Positions 53,600 to 61,689 of a DNA stretch of 64,000 bases are shown piece after piece. The number at the start of each line of letters is the position of its first letter. Within the stretch, counting starts at the first letter, position 1. The stretch spans positions 1-64,000 of the forward strand of contig JAVSML010023999.1 in NCBI GenBank assembly GCA_038503035.1, in the 5' to 3' direction. A program made the position numbers and the translations under genes. Under the pieces are notes generated by a model. The model saw only the letters and a list, made by a program, of their open reading frames with translations, was not told the origin of the DNA and made no database searches. The stretch is from Crocodylus rhombifer. Lineage: Eukaryota; Chordata; Crocodylia; Crocodylidae.

Positions 53600-54705
53600 C
53601 CTGAGTTGAAACAAATTCAGAAGTGATCAGTCAGTAATTAACATTGTTGCAAACTCTGCTTTTTAATTAACGAATAATAATGAAAACTTACTAATGCCTC
53701 TGTGTAATAGTAAGACAGCTTAGAACCTACTAAATCTTCATGCTAATAATACTGGGGGAAAGCCATCAACTCTTTAAGAGCAACATTAAATACCAGTGCC
53801 TGTGATCAGACTGTTTTTCATGTAATTGTATCTCCCTGCTCAGTTATTTGCCAGGTTTCTGAATGAATTTGGTGGTTGCTCAGGCTGTTCAGATCACTCA
53901 GGAATCTGTTTTCTGTCTAAAGCAGTGGTTCTCAACTGCGGGGGGGGGGAAGCTATTGGGTGTTCCTGTCTCAGCCTGACTATGCATGAGGCACATGGGG
54001 CACTTTTACCTGACAGCAGTGGTGGCAGGGCCCCAGTTGAGAACTATTAAGCTAAGGTGAAGCAGTATAACAGTGGTTTTCACCTGGGGTGACAGTAAAT
54101 TTTAAAAAGTTATGGAGGGGTGCCCTAAATCTAAAAAGTTTGAGAACCACTTGTTTAAGTCATAGGGTGGAGAATAGGGGAACATGGAGCTTTAACTGTT
54201 GTTCCTTAAGTTGTTTGGCAGGAAGCAGGAGTTTCATATTATAATCTGAATAATCAGAGTTGTGCTAATAGCAGGATAGACCCAAGAAATCCCTACTACA
54301 TGTTGCTGCAGAGTGTAGCTGGTGAGTGGGTGTTTGGGAAACCTGTCTTTGGAGAAGAGCTTTGCCTCTAGGAGTGGCATGAATATGATGGCAGTGATAA
54401 TTAAATTAGCCAGTTGATTACTGTGTATTTTATATATCCCTGTATTTATAGGTATTAAATGCAATCTGTCTAAGAATAGGTTTTTCTTGGGTGTGTTTCC
54501 TATACCTGCTAGATATGAAACCAGTAATATGAAACACCTGTACTTTGAAACCTACAGATGGGTGACCAATGAGGACAGTCTTGCTCCAGAGGACCCCTGC
54601 TTCTTCTGTGATGTTTGTTTCCGAATGCTCCATTATGATGCAGAAGGCAACAAAATGGGAGAGTTCCTTGCTTACCCTTATGTTGATCCTGGGACTTTCA
54701 ACTAA
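29775..54705 (+). CDS. SNAPC3: SNAPC3, snRNA-activating protein complex subunit 3 (nine exons)
   Basis: Nine exons (29775-29986, 34787-34864, 40219-40303, 44255-44359, 44931-45080, 48735-48817, 50092-50256, 50933-51040, 54558-54705) join in phase into 1134 nt, 377 codons plus stop. All introns are GT-AG. The product is SNAP50: a variable acidic N-terminus (about 1-70), a conserved middle (about 98-240) and a Cys/His-rich C-terminal third. Visible zinc-ligand candidates are C278, H279, C283, H285, C300, C320, C323, C343, C346, C349 and H354; the protein ends in a conserved [10 protein letters not shown]. In vertebrates SNAPc binds the proximal sequence element and recruits RNA polymerases II and III at snRNA genes in the nucleus. 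As I recall, human SNAPC3 is about 411 residues; the difference lies in the N-terminus. The start ATG has a strong context (CGCCATGG). Confidence 0.95.
30050..30185 (+). repeat. Alternating purine-pyrimidine tract in SNAPC3 intron 1
   Basis: About 130 bp of GTGTGC, GCGCGC and GCATGTGT words starting only 64 bp after exon 1. Such tracts can adopt Z-DNA. Confidence 0.75.
30503..30526 (+). repeat. Trinucleotide CTG repeat, about 8 units
   Basis: An uninterrupted CTG run in SNAPC3 intron 1. It is intronic, so no poly-residue tract results. Confidence 0.8.
31205..31610. mobile_element. GC-rich DNA-transposon fragment in intron 1
   Basis: Left end CAGAGCCATCCCTAG at 31210 resembles the terminus of the 13644 MITE, and GGGCGACTGCCCTGGGCGCC follows as in that family. 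The expected right terminus is not present, so it is truncated or rearranged. Confidence 0.45.
31611..32397. other. SNAPC3 intron 1, unclassified
   Basis: AT-rich, no exon or repeat end recognised. Confidence 0.4.
32398..33272 (-). mobile_element. CR1 LINE copy D, 3' part
   Basis: Starts with the CR1 3' tail (GAATCATAGAAAATTAGGGC) and continues through the C-terminal coding region of ORF2 ([24 protein letters not shown] text, about 32600) to a SADDTKLGA block near 33240. Lies antisense within SNAPC3 intron 1. Confidence 0.82.
33907..34642. mobile_element. 736-bp GC-rich hAT-type element in intron 1
   Basis: Flanking octamers CTTTAGCT (33899-33906) and CTATAGCT (34643-34650) match at 7 of 8. 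Ends CAGGGCTGTCC and, complemented, CAGGTGTCTCAAACTGG are weakly inverted. The interior is C-rich on the plus strand with spurious frames. Confidence 0.62.
34787..34864 (+). CDS. SNAPC3: SNAPC3 exon 2 (residues 71-97)
   Basis: Acceptor CTTTAG, donor GTATGT. Encodes an acidic segment ending in PEDTMLETL; 78 nt, so its skipping would keep the frame. Confidence 0.9.
34865..35628. other. SNAPC3 intron 2, 5' part
   Basis: No repeat end or exon recognised. Confidence 0.4.
35634..36634. mobile_element. Probable solo LTR of about 1 kb in intron 2
   Basis: Starts TGTCCCGGGAC and ends GTCGGGGACA, which are inverted (TGTCCC/GGGACA). Flanking pentamers TCAAG (35629-35633) and TCGAG (36635-36639) match at 4 of 5. 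The block is CpG-rich in an AT-rich intron, with a TATATA/T-run at 36130-36165. No gag/pol text is present. Orientation and retrovirus versus Gypsy origin cannot be settled. A 167-codon frame inside it (35597-36100) has no known domain. Confidence 0.6.
36640..38191. other. SNAPC3 intron 2, unclassified
   Basis: AT-rich, no exon recognised. Confidence 0.4.
38192..38512. mobile_element. Palindromic MITE in intron 2
   Basis: Left GCACATGGGCATTTATACAT and complemented right CACATGGGGTATTTGTACAC are inverted. The centre is a hairpin: 38353-38383 pairs with 38391-38421 (27 of 31 positions) around a 7-nt loop. A second small hairpin (CAGAGCAGAC / GTCTGCTCTG) lies near 38246-38276. Confidence 0.65.
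38513..40218. other. SNAPC3 intron 2, 3' part
   Basis: AT-rich with T runs; no repeat or exon identified apart from the splice acceptor of exon 3. Confidence 0.4.
40219..40303 (+). CDS. SNAPC3: SNAPC3 exon 3 (residues 97-125)
   Basis: Acceptor CCTCTAG, donor GTAAGA. Encodes a basic helical segment, then [14 protein letters not shown]. Confidence 0.93.
40304..41570. other. SNAPC3 intron 3, 5' part
   Basis: Moderately GC segment at 40330-41100 that may be an old repeat. No terminus or coding domain recognised. Confidence 0.35.
41571..43498 (-). mobile_element. CR1 LINE copy E, 5' truncated, young
   Basis: Antisense to SNAPC3 in intron 3. The 3' end (CATAGACATTAGGGCTGGAAG) is at about 41571. 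The body is open over its whole coding length, unlike the other CR1 copies here. Its 5' junction (near 43490) is joined to a block that also exists, inverted, in intron 6. Confidence 0.88.
41651..43597 (-). CDS. CR1 ORF2 reverse transcriptase, uninterrupted partial frame
   Basis: 648 codons open to a natural C-terminus (a [14 protein letters not shown] end). It contains the full reverse transcriptase: a [17 protein letters not shown] block, [15 protein letters not shown] with the first catalytic Asp, a [18 protein letters not shown] block and an intact FADD (42443-42454), followed by the CR1 C-terminal domain ([16 protein letters not shown] block). The endonuclease and ORF1 are missing, so it cannot move by itself. 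About the first 33 residues (43499-43597) come from the non-CR1 block at the junction, so the open frame crosses a chimeric boundary. The enzyme family copies CR1 RNA at nicked target DNA. Confidence 0.82.
   Translation of the reverse strand: MDGCRPDRKIFQLLWVVQCLRSFILLRFMTPDMQDKGWRMGFTSKEDYSALVRSCREQTRKAKAATELQLASGIKDNKKSFFRYVGSRRKSKGNVGPLLNQMGQLATDAQEKANLLNRYFASVFHQSHGMPMPAMGQGNLGEGDPLPPINADLVKEHLKKLDTFKSAGPDNLHPRVLKELASVIAQPLARAFENSWHSGVVPEDWKKANVVPIFKKGRRVDPANYRPISLTSILGKILEKFTKEAILEGLAQANILRDSQHGFVVGRSCLTNLISFYDQVTYHLDKGEEIDVIYLDFQKAFDLISHDHLLAKLPSCGLGSTTIRWLGNWLRGRTQRVMIDGSHSSWCPVTSGVPQGSVLGPILFNIFINDVDTEVRSGLAKFADDTKLWGKASTPEDRRVIQADLDKLSKWADENLMVFNTEKCKVLHLGRKNLQHPYRLGSAMLDSTTEERDLGVIIDHKMNMSLQCDAAASKATKMLACIRRCFSSKSRDVILPLYSALVRPQLEYCVQFWAPQFKKDVEKLERVQKRATRMIRGQENRSYDDRLRATGLFSLEKRRLRGDLMATYKFIRGDHQDLGERLFTRAPRGMTRSNGHKLLQDRFRLDIRKNFFTVRAPKVWNSLPAEVVQAPTLNTFKSKLDAYLAGIL
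43499..43667 (-). repeat. 169-bp inverted repeat, arm A (intron 3)
   Basis: The minus-strand sequence equals the plus-strand sequence at 49166-49334 with only three differences by eye (about 98%) and no indel. It abuts the 5' end of CR1 copy E. Homology ends at both sides (CATGTCTGG at one end, CCAGGCC at the other). Confidence 0.9.
43668..44254. other. SNAPC3 intron 3, 3' part
   Basis: No repeat or exon recognised before the exon 4 acceptor. Confidence 0.4.
44255..44359 (+). CDS. SNAPC3: SNAPC3 exon 4 (residues 126-160)
   Basis: Acceptor TTCTAG, donor GTTGGT. A 105-nt in-phase exon encoding a strand-rich segment ending in CPVIFEK. It lies between the two inverted 169-bp repeats. Confidence 0.93.
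44360..44930. other. SNAPC3 intron 4
   Basis: 571 bp; nothing recognised. Confidence 0.5.
44931..45080 (+). CDS. SNAPC3: SNAPC3 exon 5 (residues 161-210)
   Basis: Acceptor TTTCTAG, donor GTACAG. A 150-nt in-phase exon with the conserved [15 protein letters not shown] block and an APDHISK end. Confidence 0.95.
45200..45449. mobile_element. hAT-type MITE (same family as 5244-5548)
   Basis: Ends CAATGATTCTCAACC and, complemented, CAGCGATTCTCAAGC. Internal text next to the left end matches the right part of 5244-5548 in reverse. Flanking octamers agree at 5 of 8. Confidence 0.6.
45450..46880. other. SNAPC3 intron 5, unclassified part
   Basis: AT-rich with a short GT run near 46610. No exon. 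Confidence 0.4.
46881..47175. mobile_element. hAT-type MITE in intron 5
   Basis: 295 bp; ends CAGGGGTTCTCAATCC and, complemented, CAGGGGTTCCCAAAG. Flanking octamers GTATAGGG (46873-46880) and GCATAGGG (47176-47183) match at 7 of 8. GC-rich inside. Confidence 0.8.
47184..48734. other. SNAPC3 intron 5, 3' part
   Basis: AT-rich with T/G runs at 48318-48360; no repeat end or exon. Confidence 0.4.
48735..48817 (+). CDS. SNAPC3: SNAPC3 exon 6 (residues 211-238)
   Basis: Acceptor CCAAG, donor GTATAG. Encodes [14 protein letters not shown] and a PECRDLSR end, highly conserved in SNAP50. Confidence 0.95.
48818..49165. other. SNAPC3 intron 6, 5' part
   Basis: No repeat or exon recognised before arm B. 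Confidence 0.4.
49166..49334 (+). repeat. 169-bp inverted repeat, arm B (intron 6)
   Basis: Partner of 43499-43667. Here the block is embedded in ordinary intron 6 sequence without an adjacent CR1, so it may be the source copy. Confidence 0.9.
49335..50091. other. SNAPC3 intron 6 with an unclassified block at 49650-49930
   Basis: The 49650-49930 segment is more GC- and CpG-rich than its flanks and contains short inverted words (CCCAACAATCG and CCCACAATCGG). It may be a repeat that I cannot name. Confidence 0.3.
50092..50256 (+). CDS. SNAPC3: SNAPC3 exon 7 (residues 238-293)
   Basis: Acceptor TTTTAG, donor GTAAGT. Encodes a [14 protein letters not shown] block and the first Cys/His cluster YCHQGDCEH. 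Confidence 0.95.
50257..50932. other. SNAPC3 intron 7
   Basis: Nothing recognised except a C run at 50476-50487. Confidence 0.45.
50933..51040 (+). CDS. SNAPC3: SNAPC3 exon 8 (residues 293-329)
   Basis: Acceptor TGTGAG, donor GTAAGT. Encodes [17 protein letters not shown] and the CFVCKM Cys pair of the zinc-binding region. Confidence 0.95.
51126..51175 (+). repeat. GT microsatellite in intron 8
   Basis: About 40 bp of GT repeat ending in GCGTGTGCGTGCAC. Confidence 0.9.
51176..51985. other. SNAPC3 intron 8, unclassified
   Basis: AT-rich; no exon. Confidence 0.4.
51990..52960. other. GC-rich block in intron 8
   Basis: Sharp GC rise, a run of about 17 C at 52486-52502, and repeated GCTGCTGTGCCA-type words. 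It contrasts with the flanking AT-rich intron and is probably a degraded insertion. Frames are open on both strands but resemble nothing. Confidence 0.4.
53422..53598 (+). repeat. G run, GT microsatellite and assembly gap
   Basis: Nineteen G (53422-53440) followed by GT repeats to 53466, then 100 N (53467-53566), then GT repeats to about 53598. The gap most likely lies within the microsatellite. Confidence 0.9.
53467..53566. other. Assembly gap (100 N)
   Basis: One hundred unknown bases. The round number suggests a placeholder rather than a measured length. Confidence 1.
53933..54049. mobile_element. Short hAT-type MITE in intron 8
   Basis: Ends CAGTGGTTCTCAACTG and CAGTTGAGAACTAT are inverted. 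Flanking octamers agree at about 5 of 8. Confidence 0.55.
54071..54153. mobile_element. Very short hAT-type MITE in intron 8
   Basis: About 83 bp, ends CAGTGGTTTTCACC and GTTTGAGAACCACTTG. Internally GGGGTG...GGGGTGCCC. No good target duplication. Confidence 0.5.
54558..54705 (+). CDS. SNAPC3: SNAPC3 exon 9, C-terminus and stop
   Basis: Acceptor CCTACAG at 54551-54557, then [20 protein letters not shown] and the terminal [13 protein letters not shown] at 54703-54705. An in-frame extension upstream (from about 54487) is intronic: the splice at 54557 restores the conserved ARWVTN junction. Confidence 0.95.
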
Positions 54706-55530
54706 AGCTGGCCTTCACCAGGATGAATTCGGTGATCTGGATCGGTGGATCTACTGCTATGGCTGTTTGGTTGTTACAATCAGCAGTCCTTCCGATGCTG
54801 CTCAGCTTGTGTCTTGGTGGGGTAATTTTTGAAAAGGAGAGTTTGATTTCAGAGGAAGGGCCAGTGTGGAAGGAACTTCCTCAGCCATGCATCTTCTTTT
54901 AATTTTAAAAGTATTATGTCTTCAAGTTAAAAAAATTAGCAGTGCCTGTGGTGTATTTGTTTGGGGATGAGAAACTTCTAGGCATAAAGGCCAACACTTT
55001 CAAATCTGGGTATCTAAAGCTGAGGTACTGAGAAAAAGAACTTGTAAGAGGCTGAACCTTTTTCTGTGGCTCCCATGAATGTCAAACAGACTTTTTTTTT
55101 TCAGATGAGTGCCTAATACATCTTCTTGCAAATACATTTTTTTGAAAGCATCCCGATTTTGAAAATTTTGGCCATAGTGTTTTTTGCCCAAGAGCTGATG
55201 GTAGGTACCCAGATCACTTGAAGGGGAGTATGTGTTAAGAAACTAGAGAGAACGAACGGTTATTCATTTTTTTGATGTTTTCTTCAAGCGGGTTATTTGT
55301 CATTTGCCATACATTGTCCTTTCAGTTTTCCCCCTGTAAGGGAAGAGGTGTTTGTGAACTGTACAGTTACGCAAGGGACTGATCTGTGGTCTGTGTTTCA
55401 AATGTGGTTAATTGTATGTGTAGGGCATAAATGATTTAAAGTTAATGTGTTGCAAGTATTTTTAAATGGTGCTTGAATTCTCTTTTATGAAGCACTGTGG
55501 AATTATTAAAAGTGACCTCTCTAGTATTTA
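54706..55530 (+). other. SNAPC3: SNAPC3 3' UTR and candidate poly(A) signal
   Basis: AT-rich, without long frames. ATTAAA at 55505-55510 is the clearest poly(A) signal before the CR1 fragment at 55598. The true cleavage site is not known. Confidence 0.5.
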
Positions 55531-55597
55531 CTCTGTTTGTGCAATATTAATAGAAGTTAATTCTGTGTACCAATATTAACAGAAGTTAATCCTGTTC

Positions 55598-56255
55598 ACC
55601 AGTACAGGCTGGGGGCTGACTGGCTGGGCAGCAGTTCTGCAGAAAAGGACCTGGGAGTTACAGGGGACAATAAGCTGAATATGAGCCTAATTGGTAGGTG
55701 TGTTGCCAATAGGTCCAGGGAAGTGATTCTTCCCTCTCTATTCAGCGCTAGTCAGGCCACATCTGGAGTATTGTGTTCAGTTTTGGGCCCTCCACTACAG
55801 AAAGGATGTGAACCAATTGGAGAGAGTCCAGCAGAGAGCAATAAAAATGGTGCTGCGGGACATGACTTAATGAGAAAAGACTGAGGGAACTGGGCTTATT
55901 TAGTCTAGAGAAGAAGAAACTGAGAGGGAACTTAATAGCAACCTTCAACTGCCTGAAGGGAAGTTTGAAAGAGGATGGAGCTAAACTGTTCTCAGTGGTG
56001 GTGGATGACAGAATAAGGAGCAACCGTCTCAAGTTGCAGCAAGGGAAGTTAGATGTTAGGAAGAATTTTCTCACTAAGAAGGTGGTGAAGCCCTGGAACA
56101 GGTCACCCAGAGAGGTGGTAGAAGCTCCATCCTTGGAGGTTTTCAGAACCCAGCTAGACAAAGCTTTGGCTGGGATGATCCTCCTTTGAGCAGGTGGTTG
56201 GACTAGATGACCTCCTGAGATCACTTTCAGCCTTTATTTTCTATGAGTCTGAGTG
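55598..56255 (+). mobile_element. CR1 LINE copy F, 3' part
   Basis: Begins in the C-terminal part of ORF2 (a CTGGGAGTTACAGGGGA start), passes an RRGNLIATFN-like and a KLDVRKNFLTKKVVKPWNRS block, and ends with CTATGAGTCTGAG. Downstream of, and in the same orientation as, SNAPC3. Confidence 0.8.
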
Positions 56256-56944
56256 ATGGTACCTCTGCTTGCCAAGATGTTTTGCATCCTCCCAGTAGCT
56301 TAGAACTAGTGTCTTGTTTTTTAACTGATCTAGAATTCCGGGGAATTTACCAAAGCAGAGCTTGGCTGGTTAGTAGTAGTGATACCATGAGCTGCTTTTC
56401 TCATGTAAATTTGAAAGAAAACCCATTGTCTTTCAAAAAGTTAGTTTGTTAGGGGCCCTGTGGCACACATTGCTGTGGTATTTGCCTTGCAGGGTGTAAT
56501 AAATGAGTAGATGGTTCTTTGTCCCAGGAAGAAAGATGTGAGGTTTTGTTTTGCTTTTTCAAAATCTTGTCACCTCTGTTGTATGTCCTCCCTTTGAAGA
56601 CTGAATCGGAGGAAATGCTGTTGGCACTCAGACTGAAAGGCAGTGAGTTTCATGGTATGATATTTTTTTACACCCCTCAGGAGTTTTTTTTGGAGCATTC
56701 AAGCAGTGATCCATTTAACACAAACAAGTCTTATCTTAAATTAGAATTTAGGTATTAGAAAGGAAATGCCAGTCATGGACAGCAAACCTAAAGAAAAGAG
56801 GCCCCAGTTGCTAATGGGGAATTGATTCAGTGTTCCAGCACAGATACCCTTTTAAAGCTTTTTCAGTTGTAGGAGTATAGGTGTAAACATGGCTGGTATC
56901 TAGAAATTAAATCTAGAAGGCAAAAGATAAAGGCAGGGATGTAT
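56256..56944. other. Unclassified intergenic DNA
   Basis: No gene recognised. Confidence 0.4.
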
Positions 56945-57110
56945 GTGGTAGCCGTGATGGTCTGAGACAAAAACAAAATTAAAAAATCTACAACTCTTGG
57001 TTCCTAAAATGATACCTTTTTATTAGACCAACTGAGAAATTGTAAAAAAAATACCTTTTTCTGCAAGCTTTCGGGTTCATGTGCCCTTCATCAGGCTCAT
57101 ATGGTTCATC
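56945..57110 (-). mobile_element. Penelope-like terminal fragment
   Basis: Contains GGTAGCCGTGATGGTCTGAG, then ATACCTTTTTATTAGACCAAC and CTGCAAGCTTTCGGG, with CCCTTCATCAGG. These are the same blocks as at 17082 and 14548. On the minus strand the last block forms a hammerhead-like core. Confidence 0.5.
57061..57100 (-). ncRNA. Hammerhead-ribozyme-like core (candidate)
   Basis: On the minus strand CTGATGA (57088-57094) precedes a GGG...CCC hairpin and GAAA (57069-57072). The C-U-G-A-U-G-A/G-A-A-A pair is the hammerhead signature, but one extra A sits before helix II. The flanking helices and cleavage site were not resolved, so activity is unlikely to be intact. Confidence 0.3.
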
Positions 57111-60100
57111 AAGGTATAAGTAGAACACTTAATTTAAAGTATTTGTGCCATAGAGAACAGCAGGTAGATCTACAGCTTATGTACTCTAGGAAAGCATTTC
57201 TAAAAATCTCCCTTAGAATGATTCTTACTGCAATGCCAAATGTTTTCCTGATTATTTGTTAGAATACTCTTCGTTACCTTCACCAACCCCCTTTTCTTTG
57301 GCACACTCCTCCTGACATACTTGCTTTACAATCTTCTTCTGTACTGCAGCTGTGATCAAGACAGCTGGTATCACTTTTGAGCCTACTGCTTGTTTGTGTG
57401 ATAGCTTATCATGCTGAATACTAAGAGGATAATCAGTATGGTTGTCTACTAGCAGGAACAGAAGAGCTCTGAGATGTGGAGAAGGATACTGTCAAACTTG
57501 TATAGTTTAAAACAGCCTTATTAGGGCCATACTTGCATGTATTTGATGATGCCAAAAGGTAAAACCTAGAACTCTGTGTGAGAGAACTGAATCTATCCAT
57601 GCAAATTTCTGTTGGAGAGATGAAGAGTTGGTGTCCTCTGGCCCCATTGCATGCCAAGGAACGTGACTCAGATGCTACACACCGCAAAAAAAACAAAACA
57701 AAACTACAATTTAACTTCTTAAGTCCCAAGAGCTGTCACAGTGTGTCTGGGTCTAGTTTTGGTTTAGTGTTTTCTTCTGAATGAGTCCTTGGAGTCAAAT
57801 CGGCATTAGATCCAGCTGTCCACTCATAATTAAGTGTCTATGACACCAGCTGTGTACTTGTGTTTTGGCTACTTGTTAAATGCTCTTGGCATTTAAATGG
57901 TCACAGCTTCAGTGTCTTTTTAATGCCTCACAATGATCAATGAGCAAAGAGCACCTTCTTATACTCCCTGCCTGATTTTTTTTTTTTTTTTTTTTTCCTT
58001 GAGAGCAACAGAGTAATGCTGGAATGAAATGAAGCTAACTTAGTATTTGGAGCCAGTAATTATTTAATCGGGCAGTTATAAGAAAAACTAGAATGAAAAA
58101 TGCAAGTGTGGAGGTCTAGAAAAAATTGAATTTAAGGCACCTGCTTTTGGACACACAGAAGCTTACCTTGTTTCAGCCCTTCAGTTCCTGCTAGGAAGTG
58201 TAGTTGGTATTTAAAATGGTAGGTGAGAGTAGATATAGGGACTACTAGAAAGTGTATAGAGTGACCTTACCTTTCATCTATTACAACAGTTTTTTCCTTT
58301 AGGGGAAAGCAGATTTGGTGCTTGACATAACTCCTAACCTGAGCCTTTGAAAGCACTTCACTTCAAAGAATTTGATTAACTAAGTCTTCATCCCCATCAT
58401 GCTGCATAAATGACACCACTTGGAGAAGCACATGATAGGAATCCAAGATAGAGAAGCAAAATCCAGCAGTATTACAGTAGGCTTAGCATCCCCTCATTAA
58501 TAATTGTTTGCCTTTGGTTAGTGCTATGGTGAAACAGAACGTTATTTCATGCTCTAAGGAAACCTAACTAATTTCCAAGTTTCTCCTTTATGGTAGTGCC
58601 ATATACACAGCCAAAGTCGCAAGAAACATGAGGAAGAAACATTGCTTTCTCACACTGCCTGGGCATGCCTGAGATTACACCACAGGAACATCCCTTGCAT
58701 TGCAAAATACCTCTTGGTATTGTTCAGCTGCCTGAATTCTAGTAAACTTGATTTTGAAAGTAAGGTGTAGCCTGTAATTAAGCTAATCTTGGATTCAGTT
58801 GCAGTGGGAGTCTCTTGAATTAACCATGCTTTGATTCCTGCCTTCCATTTTATGGTAAGGATTTAGAAATTGTTGTCATTTGTTGGAGGACAGATAGAAC
58901 GTTGAACTCTTTACTCCACAATTTTCCTGGACTCTGCTGAAAGGAGTTTGCACTTGAAACCATGGGATCAGTACCCAGGATACATCCATATCCCAAGTGT
59001 ATGGATACATAGCAGATATACATATGTAGTGTTTCTACAGTGCATTGTTCAGCTTTTACTGGTTCTGGTCCATTTGAATGAAGATTCATTTGCTAGTGTA
59101 AATGGCAGCCAGAGATTCAAGAAAAAGGACATATATGCATGCAATCGTGATGTATGGTATAAAAATGATGGGGGCAAAAAAGTGTCATGCTTGCTGCACT
59201 GCATGATGTTAGAAGTATTAATTTTCAAGGTTGTCTTGGTCCCTTTATGGCTACTGAGCCATTCTGGTTTTAAAAAGGTCCAGGAGTAGTTAACTGGTGG
59301 AGTGGAATAGAATTTCTCCATATTTGTAAAGCTAACAGTACATCAGGATAGAAGTGTTCAAACAGTTGAGTGGAAATGGATTGTATATTGTATGGCAGCA
59401 AGTTGAACTGGAGAGCGAATAACGGATATGGAGTTATCTTAAGTTTTCCTAAAACCTTGGAATAATTGACCTGATGGCTGGTGGACAGTGACATGAACAT
59501 AGGTTACTTGGCTGGTGTTTTTTCTTACCAAGACTAAAAACGAGCCCCATCTTGGTTACTTGAAGAATATAATGCATCTCTTATTGGTCAAAAAGGTGTG
59601 TTTTTGCAGAAACAATTCAGACAAAAATGAGTTTGTTATAAAAATTTCTATTTATTTAAAAAAAAAAACCCAAACAGCCAAACAGAAAACCCCTAGGCAA
59701 CAAAACATTGTGGGTATTATGCAAATCCTTGGTGAGGGCTACTTTTTGTGGTTGCTAGGTGAATATGAACATTTTCTTTGTTGCAGAAATAGCACCACAA
59801 CCTTTTTATGTCCCCTTTATATTTAACTGTTGTAATACTTTCGCACAAGGCTATCTTTGGAGATAACCAGGATGCTGGATGTATTGAACTTGCCAAGTAG
59901 ATTTAATGCTGTGTGCTGGTAGAATTCAAAGTGGTGGTTTTAATAGCTGTGAATAAGATTCACTTAATTTTAATTTAATTTTTATATGCAACTACACTTT
60001 AATTTTTTAAAAATGAAGTATGCAAAGGTAAGTGTCTATCTCTGCATTTGTTCTACCATTTTTTAATTGCTTGTATCAATACCATGAATGCAAATGGTTT

Positions 60101-61689
60101 GTGTATACTTTACTGTGCGTCTAAAGGAAAGCCCTTTGTAGATATTTTGATGCATACTAGAACTTGTTCCTATAATGGTTTTATCTTTCAAGCGGTTACT
60201 GTAAATGGATTTGAGTATATAGCTATATGATAGGGAGTGGGTGTTGACAGTATTCCTAAATTCGGTGCTTGGGTTCTGGATTCAGGAAACTTTCTTCTGA
60301 CATGATACTGCAGTGCAGTGAATGGTTTAGCATCATCATTGCTTGGCCAGTTATACTTGGCTTACATATGGATACAATTGTGTGGAATAATTTGCGGGCT
60401 GGAGACCAGCAATTGATTGTAGTTTTCTTCGAGTAAAGAACACTTTCCAGTTAGTGTTTAATGGATTTGTGTCTTCTAGATTTTTAGTTAGCTCATTCAG
60501 CAGATCTTTCTAGTTTGAGTCCAAGCTTCTGATTAGTAAAAAATGGGAGGCTTTCCCTGTACAACACTTCTTCCCCACTTTAATAGAAAACAAGGACTTC
60601 AGAGAGAAAGCACACAATACAATGTTTTCTAGCATTCAGATAACATTGAGACCTAGGTAAGAAAATTAAGGCATAAAGAGGAGGAAAAAAAAAAAAAAGT
60701 AAATGTTACTAACAAAACTAAAATTCTGTAAAAAGCTAATTTTAATATTTCATGTATATCAGTGGTTTGAATTGTGCTATATCTGGTTTAAATATTGAAA
60801 ATTGTTTTTCTACCGGATTTTCCATTGCTCTTCCACCTATTCTGTTGGTTAAACCAGTGGAAGCAAGTTTAAACTCTGTCCCCTCCGCAAGTACTGCTCC
60901 AGTCCCCTCCCCTACCTGATGCAGCACTTGGCTTTCTGCTTCCTGCCTGATCTGCTCTCCAGTCCCTCACATGCTGTACATAGAGGCAGCTTGTGCCACA
61001 GGTTGGCCACCCTTGCATTAAGCTGTTCTGAGAGCAGTGGCAGTTCAGTGTTGGGTAACAAACGGCCAGATTCAATGAGATGTGTTGTTCAGAACTGTGT
61101 CTAGTTCTTGGCAGAACACCACGTAAGTTCATGGCTGCTGTGTTGCCCTAAGCATAGCACTCTGCTCCACAAATGCCAAATTAAAATAAGTGACAGAAGG
61201 TTTAAGAATATTCATGTAACGCAAGTGTATCTCAGGGGTGGCTAACCATCATCAGCGTCCTAGTGCTGAACAAAGTCTTGGCTGAGGATATGGATGAAGC
61301 TGGATACAGATGAAAAATGTACGTAACAGGAAAAATTAACCCTGAAGTTAAGTAAACTAATAGCTAGAGTAAGCTAGTGGAATGGCACAGACCATTTCAG
61401 TCAGCAACACTGACTTTCACTCAGAGGACACCTGTTTTTCTGTTCAGACCATAATGGTAATGAGAGCCCAATCAGTGAAGCCCTGATTTACCCAAAGGCC
61501 TCTTAAATTTCCTCTGCTTGCACCTCTTCCAACTGGACTTATCACTTCTCCTATACAAAAGATGTTATAGCCTTAATAAGGTGGACAAAAACACCATTCT
61601 AATTTTCAGAAACCATAACAAACTGTAGAGATCAGCAGCATGGATGCTGAAGTGATCACCACTTTTATGAGAACCCTTTTTACCACAAC
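57111..61689. other. Intergenic DNA downstream of SNAPC3, unclassified
   Basis: About 4.6 kb, AT-rich, with a T run at 57978-57998 and A runs at 59659-59668 and 60685-60698. No exon with a recognisable protein was found on either strand. A 3' UTR of a convergent minus-strand gene could lie here but cannot be shown. Confidence 0.35.

Noticed and set aside
54487..54557. In-frame upstream extension of SNAPC3 exon 9
   Set aside because: Lies before a good CCTACAG acceptor. The conserved protein joins exon 8 directly to WVTNED.
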